DNA from: Arctopsyche grandis
Taxonomy: Eukaryota; Arthropoda; Insecta; Trichoptera; Hydropsychidae
Direction: 5' to 3'
Assembly (NCBI RefSeq): GCF_051622035.1
Contig: NC_135358.1
Coordinates: 8,411,001-8,475,000, forward strand
DNA: 64,000 nt
A model generated the notes under the pieces. That model was not told the DNA's origin, did no database searches, and saw only the letters and a program-made list of their open reading frames with translations. Positions within the stretch are counted from its first letter, which is position 1, and each line of letters starts with the position of its first letter. Shown in pieces: positions 1 through 12,639 of this stretch. The translations under genes were made by a program, and so were the position numbers.

Positions 1-3000
1 GAAGAAGTAGTTGTGCCCTCTGTAGAAGAATTCTTTTGGTCCTGAAAGCAAACACACAAAAATTCATTAGTGATGTGGAGAGATGCAAGATTTTTACAAG
101 ATACTACATACATACATGAAAGACTTTCGACATATGTAGGTCAAATACTTGACCAATCACCAAATTGAATCAGTGAGGGCAAATTTCAGTTTGTACCATT
201 ATTTATTTTAAATCGAATAGCTCTATATAAAATTCAACGGAAGAAACTTTTACATATCTGTTTAAGGAAATGGACTGAACTACTTCTGTAGTTGGGGGTT
301 TTGCAAGAAATTCATATTGAAAACGTTTGTTTCTTTTCGTATCTTATCTAGCTTTTTCTTTACTAATAAATTATATTGAAATATTTGATGATGACTAAAT
401 AAGTAATTCCCGTTTATTTGGTAGACAATTCCATCCATATTTCATTAGCATAAAATGAATAAATTTTGAAATTTTTTATTCTAAATTTTAAATTTGAATT
501 TCTTTTGTTTTTTTTTTAAATAATTTTTTAATTAAGGAAGCCATTTTATTATTTTAATTATCGTATAACAACAACTTATTTCGATAATAAAGGAATAAAA
601 AGAATCTGATCAGAATTTTTTCTGACGACCTACTACTATATATAACTGAATTTAATTTAATTTATAATAATTAACGTCATTAAAGTTTAATATAATGGAA
701 AATAAATTATGATATTCTTCGTTATTTTCCATTTTATTTACAAATTTCGAAGGCTTTCGTGTCATTTTGTATAAGCATCTTCTCGGCATGCTCACCTTGA
801 AAATCTCAAATGTCTACCGAGCAGAATACATTTCATTACTACGAAGTAAATTTAAATCAAATTTATTTTAACAAAACCAAAGAAATAGTTTTCAACTTCG
901 CATGAATATGTATATTTACATACAGATGTTTCAAAATCAAACCGCTTCACCGTTTTGAAACATCAATATTTAACGCAAAAAAATAAAGGGACAGGTGGTC
1001 AAAATTCAGTTTTTTAAGCACACATCTTATGACTAAAGTATGTGGGTAAGCATTTAACTTAAACGTGCTTTGTCGAGTAGTTAACAGTAAACGTGTTTAC
1101 TTCTCAGTATAAGAGCTTCAAGTAAATAGTACGATTGCTGAATAAACAATTGATTCTCAGAAATAGTGGTTGTTGTATTCATAATAAAAAAATAAAAAAA
1201 AACGTTCGGCATAAATTTTTTTGTACTGCGATTCTATTGTTTCTTCCATTTTCTTTTAAAACACGAGACTTAATAAATCCTTCATTTGATTATTCTCTTA
1301 ACAAAAAGAGACTATCAATTCATTTTATCCTTTGATTTGTAATCATATAAGATTGAAATCCACGCATAACACCATTGGTCCATAATAGACGGACGTTTAT
1401 AATGTATTATTTCGCGATTAGAACGTTTTATCGAATAGGCAACTTCCGCAAACTCGCAAACAACAGATTCGCATGCTAACAATTGAGAATTGTGTCGACA
1501 GAGAGCTTTCTAAACAAACGGAATGAGAAGTGGATGATTTCTCTCGTGGGTGCTGACGACGGGCAAGCCTCTGGTCTGCAGATTCTTCTCCTCCACGATC
1601 GGCGAGGACTATCCAATGTTTCAATGGACCGACCACAGTCATGTCATTCCAAGCAGTTGTGTAACTCCTGAAGAAACGGGGCCAAGGAGTCGTTTCTGGT
1701 TTGGACCTACACGAACCGCTTTTACCTGTCGCATGGATAAGTAGCGATTATCCAGAGTCGTATGAAAGAGATGACTTCCGTCGTAAATTTATACAATCTA
1801 CTGGATAGAAGGCACATACTACTGGAAATCGAAAATCTTTAAACGATACTTATTAGTTGACCTGATGACTTAAAAACAGTCTGCAGTATTGCGCCAAAGC
1901 TATTCGAAAATATATGAAATGACCGTAAGAAACTATTATTGGTTCCAATGATGTTCACAAAGCAAATGTACAAAATAAAGACTGTGTTTTCATTTAGCCA
2001 GCACCATGGCTCGGTGGTTGTGTTGATACTAAGCACCAAGAGGTCGTCGGCTTCGATCCCGTGAGCTGACCACTATTGAAAAGAATTTATCCCGAGTATA
2101 AACATTAATGCTGCTGGTCAGACTTGAATATTTGTGACTTCAAGTCGATCGTTTCCTATCAGAGTTTGCCAATTTATTTGATTTCATTGTTGAAGCGGTT
2201 CCTCCATCAAATTGGCAAAAGCCATCCAACCCAATATGTCACCACTATTTGAATATGATTAAAAAAAAATTATTATCTATAACATATGTACATAGATGTC
2301 TAGCTAATTTTTTTTCTTATGTATAGTATTTGTATTATGGTTATATGTCTGATCACAGTGACGCGTTAGTGCGAAAACACACAGCAGTACACGTGGCACG
2401 TGGGTTTTTTTTAGATACTTTTAAACATGCGAAAAAAAATGGAAAGTCCAGCACGCCCTGCCCCAAAATGACCCTCTGTGTTTTCGATAAAATTGTATCC
2501 TCGCTTGACAGTGATCGATAGCGGTGTATCCCATATTTGAAGAAATGTAGGAGACCACCCACAGCGGGGAGCCATGCACACGATATGCCGTTCATCGCTG
2601 TGTGTTTTCGCCCTTAAGAGTATTCTGTAATATCACTGTGCCTAATATGTAAATAAATAAATTTCCGAAAGCAATCCTAAGAACGAATCCGCTTTTACAT
2701 GCAATAGACAATCGAATGAATAATTTTCGGAATACTCACTGCCGTTCCATATAGGGTCTGGCAATTTCAAAATATCCCCATATTCACGGATTCGAACGAT
2801 TTTGAAATCGAGCCTGGCGTACCTAAATACAATATACCTAATAATAGGTACAATAGCAATGAATGGCTCACGATTCGGTACATCGTGAGATGAGCGCGCT
2901 CTGCGTCGTGATTATGGCCGTCTTATAATACCGTTTATACAATTTCATAAAACACCCATTTAATTAACGAAATTCTCTTATAGAAAAAAAAAAAAAAACC

Positions 3001-6000
3001 AGTGCGACCGGTTATGACCCAAATATGGCGTGCGATGGACTCCTCACAAAATGGGCACATTCTAGCCGCACATCCTATTGTGGTCGAAGGTCGGATACAA
3101 AATCATCGGCCTTTCGGGTCATCCGTGACTTCATTCTAATTGATTTATCACCGGGCGAAGAGGATATGGCGGCGATTATGAGATCGTTGACGTCTTGCAG
3201 TTACAAAATTGACAACAGTATTATACAAACGGCAACGGTTAGGGCATTGTACTTTTGAAATGATGTGCATTTTATTTTTATACATCAATCTTAATTTATA
3301 TACATGATAATTGATTGTGAAACTACTCTAATATTCGTTATGACATTTAGCTATTTAAATATGTATATACTCATTGGTACTTTAAAATTCAAGTGAACAA
3401 CTACTGTTGATCTTATCTTCTCACTATTTATTTTGAGATTCAAATCTAAATGATAATTTTCAATTTATGTAAGATGAACAAAATTTTCCATCAATATAAA
3501 GATTCATCATTATACCTATGTATAATGATGAATCATACATACAGATGTATGAAGAGAAAAACGCTTAAAAAACATTTCCAATAACCAAGTGAACGGGAAA
3601 TGTTTTCTTTTTATACTGTCATATTCAAATAACCCAATTTCAAAACCATATAAAAATTTTAAGTACATACTAAGTTTCCAAATCTATAAAGTGTGGTTAA
3701 AATTTGGCTATTCTTTATGAAAAATGTAAAGGTTCAGTGCTTTTTCTCAGATAATTTTGCACATGCAAAAAATAACTTAGTCTGAACCGTCGCAATATTC
3801 CCGAAACTCGCCCCCGGAGTATTTTCGGTGATATTTTATCCTTGTATTGACATCGGTTTGACAGTGATCATCGATTTCCATATTTGAAGAAATGTTGGAG
3901 AAACTGTCGAAATAATAAGATCGTACGAATTAATAAAGACACGAAGAAACGCCTCTCCCAGCTGAAAATCACAAGCAGGTGCATGCCGTACGATTCAGTG
4001 TGTTTGCGCTTTAAGGTATGTAGATACACATTAAATTGATGAACTCTACTTTAGATTATTCCAATGTCCAGATATCAATACTAATTAATTACTACACATT
4101 TATTAATCGATGATGATAAAAAAAATCAATTTTAGTTTTGCTTATAAAGAAAATGTTTCACAGATAATAATTTGCAAAGTTTTAAAGGCCATCCACTAAG
4201 CTGTTTCGTAGACTTGATTAAACCTATCCTTCAATTTCTAATATTCTCCCTATATTAATGGAAAATTTGCAACGAAAAGCGGTCGCTCAAAAAGAGAATC
4301 GATTCGATTTCAGCAGAAGAAAGCCATTGCAATGTCGAGATTGCACGTCGTGACGCAACAAATGTTTATTACAATATTATTGTTATTATCACACAGTCAG
4401 CCATTATCGTATCAAACGAAATAGCATTATAGTCCGTTGAAAGATGATGTCTTTATAGCCCGAGCTATACAGTCGTATGTACATATAATATTTACATACA
4501 ATGAAATGTGTCACGCAATGTATGTACATATTTTATAATATTGTATTTGTCAACACATCGAACCCGAAAACGTTGAGTAACGTTAAAATGACAGAATAAG
4601 ACGTATAATCATTTTTTTTTTGTAACTTCGAAGAAAGTTTGTCACAATATTAATAGGAATCTGAAGCAAATGCATGTTACGAATGAAAAAACAGTTATGT
4701 CATATTATGAAGAATTTCAATCACAATATGTAATAATATGTAATTTATTATTACTTCCCACATTTTCTTTTTAGCGAATGGAATTTTATACCTTTCATAT
4801 GCCACTCTTTAAATCTATGACGTTTGGTACTTCAAACGAATTTGGTAATATTTCTACAATATTTTGCTAATAAACGACGAGTTGTTTATTTTCATAAACA
4901 TGTCCTTGATTTACCGATCTAATGTCAGTATTTTCCAAGTTGAAGGTTAGAATTTTTTTATGGCATTGTACAATATATATGTGTGTATGTATTATATAAT
5001 ATAATAGTTTCCCGTATTACAATGTTCTTATAAAACGGTACATTAGGTAAGAAAACAGATAAAACTAGAAAAAACATGAAAATATAAAACAAAAAAGTCA
5101 TGAAGGATAATGAGTTTACTTAGATTCATTTGTTTATTTTTTCATATTTGTTAGCTTCGAGCGTTTTCTTTTTTTTTTAAATCATCTAATATATAATTTC
5201 GAAATAGAATTTGTATGCATGTTTGTTTGCTTGGGTTGTAGATTCCGTGACGTACAATTTAATAAAAAAAAAACAAATAACCATTCAAATAAATATAAAT
5301 AAATTAAAACTATTCAAATAAATTTAATAAAATGTTTACTATTAGATTGGCCATATTTAAGCGATTTATATTACAAATACCGAGCGAAGCCGGGAAAAAA
5401 CACTAGTATTTAATAAATACAGTTATGTATGTATATACTTAATAATTAATATGTTTTTGAGCTCTTTTTCCTATAATGCTGTACATTAACATTAGAATAA
5501 TATAATACTATGATTACTAACAAAATTAAATTAAAATTGCAAAATAGAAAATGATCAGTAGATCAGTAGCTATTATAAAAACAGACATAAGATGCATTGT
5601 GAACATAATTTAGTAATAATAAAAAGCATTTAATAATAAATACTAAAAATTACAAAAAAATAGCCCCATTCTCTAGCATATTCTGCTTTAAATGTGATAT
5701 TTACTGAATGTCTAGTGTCGTATTAGCACTATTTCACATATAATTTGACATTTAGATTTAATGGTTCAATTAGCACTCGAACTTTTACGGTAGCTAAATT
5801 TACCCCGGTTAAATATGGCTTTATCTACTTTTAAACAATATTTATGTGAATGCCAGTTATGCATTTAGGTTATTATAATGTCAAGTCCTATTGAAAATAA
5901 TCTATATACGCTACACGTGCGATTATCGCCTGGCATTATATAAATACGATTTTCCACACGTTTTTATTTTGCAGTATACATACATACATGTTTAATATAT

Positions 6001-7102
6001 GCCGACGTCGTCATTTTCTAATTTGACATTTCGAATATATTACTTTATTCGATTGAGCAGCGTGCGTGTGTGAAATTATTAAAATAATTATATAAATACA
6101 TAATACGAACATCGCATTCATATAAAGCTCGAAAGAAAATATTGCACAACGAGTACACAATATGTTGTATTTATTTACATAAAAAAAAAAACAACCCACG
6201 ACTCGAGATATATAATATTACAATAATAATAAAAGCCCGAGTGAAAATCTTTATGGGAAATCTACGAATTTGCCTATTGATTAATACAGCGTCACGCTTA
6301 GATGCATAATATCATATCACACACCGGCTAAATTACAACAACGTAATCATGATTGTGTTCAGTTCCCACAGCATAAGAAAAAAATGGAAAATTTAATCAC
6401 TCATACATTGAAAAAAAAAAAAAAACGATTTTTTGTTTGATACAGAGAAAAAAAATATTTATATCGATTTGAATCGAGTGTTACATAATTTGTGTGTAAT
6501 TTAAACGGATATCAGTCGAACGGATAGCCTTGGTGGAGAAGATGTACATACAAAAAGTTGATATTATCAAACATCTTCCAGATCCTTCTACTATAAATTA
6601 AGACGATTTATCGTACAAGATATTAAACCATACTGAACGAAATGTCGTAGCCAGTCCGAAACAGTTGCAAAAGCGCCACTAATGAACTGCTTGCGAGTTG
6701 ACCTGTCCGGTTCGATTGTGGACCGGTTCAAAATAAAATCAAAAGTGTTTTTGCACATGGTATTTCGATAATCGTCCGCCAGACGATGATGTAATTCAAT
6801 AGAAAAAGTAATATAAAAAAAAAACACACACACACAGCCATATAGACGTGCATTCGATCTAAAAACTGCACTTAGAAAAGTATTCGTAAATTTATTTCAA
6901 TCAAAAGGATAGTATGTAAGTGTGTCTTTGATCGGGAAATAGCTAATATAGTTATGTTAAACTTACTCGATGCACATTTCTGTGCAATAGGCAGCGTCAG
7001 GAATCTGCCTGGTCTGTTTTGCTTGGGCCTGATTTCATTGATGGCCGCATGAGCCACGGCCAATGCCATCAGTGCGCAGAGGAGCACGCACAATCCCTTC
7101 AT
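1..7102 (-). CDS. Secreted C-type-lectin-like protein, 5' part (two exons, runs off window)
   Basis: Exon 1 (7102-6967) starts at an ATG lying directly after a TTTTTCAG acceptor, so a 5' UTR exon must lie further upstream. It encodes 45 residues: a signal peptide (MKGLCVLLCALMALAVAHA) then a short linker containing RPGRFLTLPIAQKCAS. It ends TCGA|GTAAGT. The only in-phase partner found is 41-1, after CTTTCAG, giving A|GA = Arg and then PKEFFYRGHNYFF. From memory of the family, insect secreted C-type lectins (Drosophila CG6055-like) carry a 'FLSLP..KC..RP..F.Y.GHNYF' N-terminus before the lectin fold; the match is by motif only. The WND/QPD sugar-binding region would lie beyond base 1 and cannot be judged. 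The product should be extracellular. The splice junction is seen; the family name is inference from short motifs. Confidence 0.8.
1996..2275 (+). repeat. tRNA-derived SINE
   Basis: The head has an A-box-like TGGCTCGGTGGTTGTG and a B-box-like GGCTTCGATCCC. It is followed by the family body seen in the other SINEs here (TTGTGACTTCAAGTCGATCG, then TCCTATCAGAGTTTGCCAAT and a GAAGCGGTTCC segment). The 3' end fades into poly-A near 2270. Confidence 0.7.
2365..2617. mobile_element. MITE with GCGAAAACACACAGC inverted ends
   Basis: The left end TTAGTGCGAAAACACACAGC pairs with the right end, which reads TTAAGGGCGAAAACACACAGC on the other strand. The body contains TTGACAGTGATCGATA and CATATTTGAAGAAATGTAGG, shared with the copies at 18118 and 3743. 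No coding capacity. Superfamily unknown. Confidence 0.65.
2740..2822 (-). other. Exon-like open segment inside the lectin intron
   Basis: Bounded by TTTAG| and |GTGAGT. The open frame reads YARLDFKIVRIREYGD... for 27 codons. It is 83 nt and cannot be a cassette of the lectin gene, because joining it to exon 1 gives a stop. It may be an exon of an unseen nested gene, or chance. Not recognised. Confidence 0.2.
3743..4016. mobile_element. Degenerate copy of the GCGAAAACACAC MITE
   Basis: Shares GTGATATTTTATCCTTGTAT, GACAGTGATC and CATATTTGAAGAAATGT with the copy at 18118, and ends CAGTGTGTTTGCGCTTTAAGG. The left terminus is badly eroded, so that boundary is approximate. Confidence 0.5.
5185..5406 (+). 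mobile_element. Non-autonomous Helitron, family A
   Basis: Begins TCTAATATATAATTTCGAAA between A and T. It ends with the hairpin ACCGAGCGAAGCCGGG and then CACTAG, followed by T. A TC start, a GC hairpin about 10 nt from the end and a CTAG terminus are the Helitron signature. No Rep/helicase coding region is present. Six more copies lie in this window. Confidence 0.85.
5449..5640 (+). repeat. Jockey-A LINE 3' UTR fragment
   Basis: Matches the 3' UTR of the copies at 39071 and 31497: TTTTTGAGCTCTTTTTCCTA, ATGATCAGTAGATCAGTAGC and AATAATAAAAAGCATTTAA. It is 5'-truncated with no coding sequence left. Confidence 0.75.
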
Positions 7103-7316
7103 CTGAAAAATAAATTGAAAAAAAAAACGATATTATCATAATCAATCCATCGAAAATACTTTAGAAATCATCTGTGAGCATGAAATGAGGAACTAAAAGA
7201 AGCAATCTAAAATTAATCCTTCCCCAATACATGTACATATGTATGGGTGACCGTGAAAAATTGGAAAATATTCGTTTATCATGCATACATATGAAAAACG
7301 GTTAGTACATATATAT

Positions 7317-7483
7317 CAGTGGCGTGCGGTAAAACTCTCTCTTCCCCGTCGTACATCGACACTTAATTTGCGCGAGCAGGATACAACAGGAACAAGAGGA
7401 ACAGGCTTTTCCTCCCGTATCCTGCGCGCGCACATTAAACAAGGCTGTATGACAGAAAAGAGAGATAATTTCATCGCATGCCA

Positions 7484-7486
<3 letters not shown>
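7317..7486. mobile_element. Palindromic MITE-1 (CAGTGGCGTGC ends)
   Basis: Starts CAGTGGCGTGCGGT and ends ATCGCATGCCACTG. The hairpin core includes GAGCAGGATACAACAGGAAC and a GCGCGCGCACATTAA segment. It sits at the edge of a (TA)n run, so a target duplication cannot be read. The closest relative is at 55361. Confidence 0.75.

Positions 7487-7576
<90 letters not shown>
7487..7576. repeat. (TA)n microsatellite
   Basis: About 90 bp of almost pure TA repeat between MITE-1 and MITE-2 copies. Confidence 0.95.
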
Positions 7577-7581
<5 letters not shown>

Positions 7582-7845
7582 CGGTCTCCGTGATTTGACA
7601 GAATGTTAAATTACAGAAAACGCAAATATCAGCGCAATATTCTGCGCGCGCACATTAACACGGGAGGAAAAGCATGTTCCTCTGGTTCCTGTTGTATCCT
7701 GCTCGCGCAAATTAAGTGAGTATGTACCGCTTACCATGCACCATTTTTTTTTGATCTTTCGACTTAAGATCTTTCGATTTTCGATCTTTGCATTCTGATA
7801 TTTGCGTTTTCTGTAATTTAACATTCTGTCAAGTCACGTAGACCC
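7582..7845. mobile_element. Palindromic MITE-2 (GGTCTCCGTGA ends)
   Basis: The left arm CGGTCTCCGTGATTTGACAG pairs with the right arm CTGTCAAGTCACGTAGACCC. The same 9-bp word ATATTATAT flanks both sides (7573-7581 and 7846-7854). A 9-bp duplication is typical of Mutator-like elements, so that superfamily is suggested. The core shares the GGAACAGGAACC/GCGCGCACATTAA block with MITE-1. Confidence 0.75.
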
Positions 7846-7860
7846 ATATTATATATACAT

Positions 7861-7984
7861 AGTACCGTTTACCATGCACCCTTTTTTTTTTGATCTTTCG
7901 ACTTATAATCTTTCGATTTTCGATCTTTGCCTTCCGATAATTGCTTCTTCGACCTTTTCACTTTCGGTACCGTGAGGTAGACTC
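7861..7984. mobile_element. Half copy of MITE-2
   Basis: Only the right arm is present: ACCGTTTACCATGCACC, then poly-T, GATCTTTCGACTTA and a terminal CCGTGAGGTAGACT. It lies 16 bp after a full copy, which suggests tandem insertion or partial duplication. Confidence 0.7.
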
Positions 7985-8017
7985 CGTATGTATATATGTA
8001 TATTTTTTATTGTTCCA

Positions 8018-9030
8018 ATAGGATGCAACTTATCATTCAATAGTAAGCGACTTTATATAAATATATATACCAAATATATTATCTTTCAATAATAATCACA
8101 TAGTTAGGAATAGATATATACGTAACTATAAAACTAGAAATAGGAATAAATTAATTATAGGTACAGTTAACAAAGCAAAAACTGCAGGAGGTGTTTTCCA
8201 CAGAGGTGTTCAAATATATAATGCCCTTCCTTAAGAGGGCTGTACAGTCGAAACCCTAATTTTGTTACGGTTCCTTTCTTCGATATATATATTGAGTGTA
8301 TGTATATATTGAGTGAATGGGACAATATATATATATATATATCAATATAAAACGTATTTTAGCCAGATAAAACGTATTTTAAATTGACAAAATCGAGGTT
8401 TCGTATTCTACTATTTTCTCCTCCAAAACTGGACCAATTTTTAAAAAAATTTCATCATCGGTATGAGAAAGATACTTTCTGTGCATCTATCGGCGTATTT
8501 TTTTTTAAATCGACCGTTAAATAAGCACGCTGGACTCGTTTCGTGGGTGTAAAAAAGAGGCGATTTTATAGATGTTTGGCGGCTCCTAGCTCATATAAAA
8601 AATAGTTAATCAAAAAAATAAAACGATAGATGCACCCTAATGGTGGATATCCATAGCATATTGAAAAATAATTACTCTAGTGCCATAATTGAGGAAGGGA
8701 GAAGTCTAATACGTTTCTATGGACAAGGCGCTGCTGTCCAGCCCTCTTAATGAGAGAATTGGAGGTGCTAGTAACATTGGTGCTTTCTTGAGGGGAGTTA
8801 ATGGATACCCCTGTGGACGATGACGTAATTATATAATATATATGTAAGTTTAATAAAATGCTATGTTTGAAAATATATCATATTTTTTTAGGGTTACTAA
8901 TTATAGTTTTGTTATTTTTGCTAACTATGCTATATTATAGTTGTAAGTTTTAGTTTAAAATTGTTGATTGTTAAATAATTCCTTAGCAATTTGCTATTTA
9001 ATAATAAATAAATAGTAAATACATCAAACA
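8018..9030 (+). pseudogene. Jockey-B LINE 3' fragment, degenerate, interrupted at 8235-8746
   Basis: Residual translation AKTAGGVFHRGVQIYNALP at about 8168-8233 matches the better copy at 55217 (KTAGGVFHRGVLMYNALP). This is the C-terminus of a non-LTR reverse-transcriptase polyprotein. Stops and frameshifts are present. The 3' part ends near an AATAAATAAATA tail at about 9003-9015. Confidence 0.6.
8235..8746. mobile_element. 512-bp TIR element with TTAA target duplication
   Basis: Ends GAGGGCTGTACAG and, inverted, GAGGGCTGGACAG. Each is flanked by TTAA (8231-8234 and 8747-8750). TTAA duplication is the piggyBac/Kolobok habit. It sits inside the Jockey-B coding remnant. No transposase remains. 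Confidence 0.75.
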
Positions 9031-9066
9031 GGTATTCCAATTTAATTACAATATATGCACCTTGCA

Positions 9067-9234
9067 TCTAATATATAATTTCGAAAGAGACTTTGTAAGT
9101 ATAGTTTAATATTATCTTTTTTCGATTCAAATAAATTTAATAAAAAAACAAATGAATGTTTACTATTAGATTGTTTTGTCATGTTTAACCTGTTTATATT
9201 ACAAATACCGAGCGAAGCCGGGTAAAACCACTAG
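9067..9234 (+). mobile_element. Non-autonomous Helitron, family A (short)
   Basis: TCTAATATATAATTTCGAAA start, ACCGAGCGAAGCCGGG hairpin, CACTAG end, inserted between A and T. At 168 bp it is the shortest family member here. Confidence 0.85.
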
Positions 9235-9702
9235 TATTTGTATAAATGAAAATTGATTTTTAACATGGTTTCATTACGGGATTATCCCCAAGGTGACACC
9301 TATGGCCAATTTTGTACATACAGGTAGTTCTCGACATACGAAAAAAAAATCAACGATTTTGAGAAAAGTATGTTTTAAACATAACTTTTAAATTTTTTAA
9401 ACATTAAATCATGGGCTACTGTTACGCCACTGCCCTTTGGAAGAAGTTAAATATGCGCATATTTTCGAGAAATCAGTAAATATGCACATTTTGAAGTAAG
9501 TAAAATTTATGGGTTTTCTTAATATTTTGACGTTTTGTATAAAATTCAACTCACTACCGAGGTGCAAGAACGTATCTCCGTCGTAAGTCGAGGAATACCT
9601 GTATATACTATATACATATGTATATATGTATGTATATAAATTTATAATAATATTATACATAGATTTGAAATGAAATTCAAATAAATGTGTTAAATGAGAG
9701 TA

Positions 9703-9846
9703 GGTGGCCAATTTGTTAGGAACCGTTGGGAAATAATCGACTTGGAGTCACATATATCCAAGGTCTGGTCAGTAATACCGGATCAGGGATCGAAACCGTG
9801 ACCCCTCAGTTGTTGGCATAATACACTGAGCTATGTATGTTGCTGA
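9703..9846 (-). repeat. tRNA-derived SINE head
   Basis: On the minus strand it has the B-box-like GGTTTCGATCCC, then the family body with CCTTGGATATATGTGACTCC and CGATTATTTCC. The 3' part is missing. Confidence 0.65.
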
Positions 9847-10489
9847 TTATATTATATTATTTCATTTTAACTTTTTAACTTTCATGTGGACGAATTGATT
9901 TGTGCTCTAGATTCGGAAAACGTCCCGGAAAACTCTAAAAAACTTGCATGCCAATTTAAACAAAAATATATTCGGTGTGTCTATTTTCCATGATTATTAA
10001 TATCAACAACTAAACGACACGCGAAAAAGTGTAAAAGTATATACATACATACATATAATATATGTATGGTGTAGACTTGGGAAAGTATTTAATAATAATT
10101 GATTTTACAAATGTACATTATTGAATTCCATTTTTACATTCCATTCCATTTTTCATTCGTACTATGAAAGATTGAGATTATATATTATTAGTTTACATTA
10201 AATTAATATTGCATTCTAACCATTAGCACAATTTAATTGTTGCGATCTTGTATTTATAATCTGTCCATGATATTTTTATGTACAATATTTAATTTTAGAA
10301 TTTATATAAAATTGACATTTACTATGGTGCCCCGAAGCGATTTGTATTCATATTTGTAAGTCCACTTTTCTTCATTTGGACGAATAATTAAATTCATATA
10401 ATGTTTTGCGTTTTATAATATTTAAAAATAGTGTTTTTTGAACTATTCATATTTAGAACTATGAAATAGGTTGTAAATTAAATTGGAAC

Positions 10490-10637
10490 CGTTTCAACAA
10501 TGAAATCAGATACATTGTCAAACTCTAATATGATATATAACAAAGGTCTGGCTAGCAACACCGGGCCAGGGATGGAACCCATGACCACTCAGTTGATAGA
10601 ATTACACACTAACCATTGAGTTATGTTGCTGGTTAAG
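10490..10637 (-). repeat. tRNA-derived SINE
   Basis: The minus-strand head with GGTTCCATCCCTGG is followed by the GTTGCTAGCCAGACC and GAAACGGTTCCAATT blocks that recur in the SINE family. Confidence 0.65.
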
Positions 10638-11669
10638 GTTGTTAGAATATAATATTAAATATTCAATGTAAGTAACAGATTAGTTGTATTAATCTAATAG
10701 AACTAGCTAACTATGTGATCAATTTTTTAATATCTATAACTTCACCGTATATTTTTTAGTACATATAATATAAAAATCTAAATTTAATAACATCACTGAA
10801 CCAACCACTACAACTATCATTACAGCTGATTAATTTATTTTTATATGGTTCAGCAAAGCATTTTCAAAGGCACGTGTAAAGAAAACCCAGGCTAACGACC
10901 TCGCGACTCGAGCGTGTAAACTACAGACATTGTACTCGAATTTAAAATATCCCGTCAATCGCAAATTCAAAAAGCCCATGTCTATACGTTCCATTGTCCT
11001 TTGTGTCGATACCGAACATTACAAATGTCAGGGAACGAGGCTTCAATTGCACCAAATGAACCGTCAAACAACGTCAAAAGATCTCCGCGCTTTCCCCCAC
11101 GGATCGAGATGAGCCGTGGATGGCGTGCTATCAATATTTTAATAAAAATACACCGAGAATCACGAGAAAGTTAAACGTGACGCATCCCGAACAATAATTG
11201 CGAAACCTTTTGACGGAAGCGAAAACTCGATGATCGGAACTGAAATTTATATTACAAACAATGAATGGCACGAGCGCTTGTTGTCACTGTCAGAACACGA
11301 TTTCGACAGCCATTGTGGTCGAATTCTGCAGATTCACGCCTCTTTAATCAAACCAAAGATTGAGAATCACCGACTAGGACCACGATCTTTGTTCTTCGTT
11401 GGTGTTTACAGTTTGCCACCGTATCGGGTCGATAGTCGCGCCCAGTGGTTATGTGTATTATATTAAACATATGTAGACACCTAGCGCAGAAAATTGTTCT
11501 CTGAATCGGGAGGATCAATGAACTTTGCAAAAAAAAAATATATATAGTGAGGTAATTTCCGGCTAAAATTTTCCACAGCGTTGGTATGTGAGACAAGTTT
11601 ATAAAGGATTTATGTTTGATTTCAAACAAGCCGTTCTTAACCATTTAAAAATCAATCGAAACTCCAGAC

Positions 11670-12018
<349 letters not shown>

Positions 12019-12021
12019 TAT

Positions 12022-12134
<113 letters not shown>

Positions 12135-12164
12135 GGTAATAAGAAGGGTGTGAAAAATATATAA

Positions 12165-12618
12165 TAATAGCATAATAGACTAGTGTTGGCATATAATGCT
12201 TTGAACAAAGTGGTCACGGCTTCAAATCCCACTGGCCAGACATTGGATTTGTGACTCCAGGTCGATCGTTTCCGATTTTCATTGAAACGGTTTCAAAAAA
12301 TTGACAACCTTACCCATTTTCTCGCAAAATCTCGAGTTTTCAGCAATCTCGAATTTCGCTGAATTGTATAAAATGCGGCAAATTTACAAATTTGACCATA
12401 AAATGTGTTTATGGATGTTAATTGATATATTTACTGAATTGTTTAAAATGTTGCAAATTTACAAATTTGACCATAGATGTCTGTGTGGATATTAATTGAT
12501 GTGTATTTATGTACTTTGTATAATACTAATAATATTTGTATCAAATGTACAATGTTTCCGGTCAGGAAGGCGCATCGGGGTTACCCGTTAGGCTTCCTGA
12601 TATAAATTAAAGATAAAA
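12165..12618 (+). repeat. tRNA-derived SINE with internal duplication
   Basis: The head contains GGTCACGGCTTCAAATCCC (B-box-like), then the body with CGATCGTTTCC and TCTCGCAAAATCTCGAG. A block of about 70 bp (GCAAATTTACAAATTTGACC...) occurs twice at 12358-12500. The tail has AGGAAGGCGCATCGGGG pairing with GGCTTCCT. Confidence 0.8.
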
Positions 12619-12639
12619 TAGGCGGTCTAGAAAAGCTAG

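Larger units (their letters stand above)
42..6966 (-). other. 6.9-kb intron 1 of the lectin-like gene
   Basis: Bounded by GTAAGT at 6966-6961 and CTTTCAG ending at 42. It holds one SINE, two MITE-type copies, one Helitron and one Jockey 3' UTR fragment, listed separately. The rest is AT-rich with homopolymer runs and no convincing coding exon apart from the doubtful 2740-2822. Confidence 0.7.

Noticed and set aside
42..6966. 2740-2822 as an extra lectin exon
   Set aside because: Its 83-nt length breaks the frame between the two lectin exons and brings in a stop.
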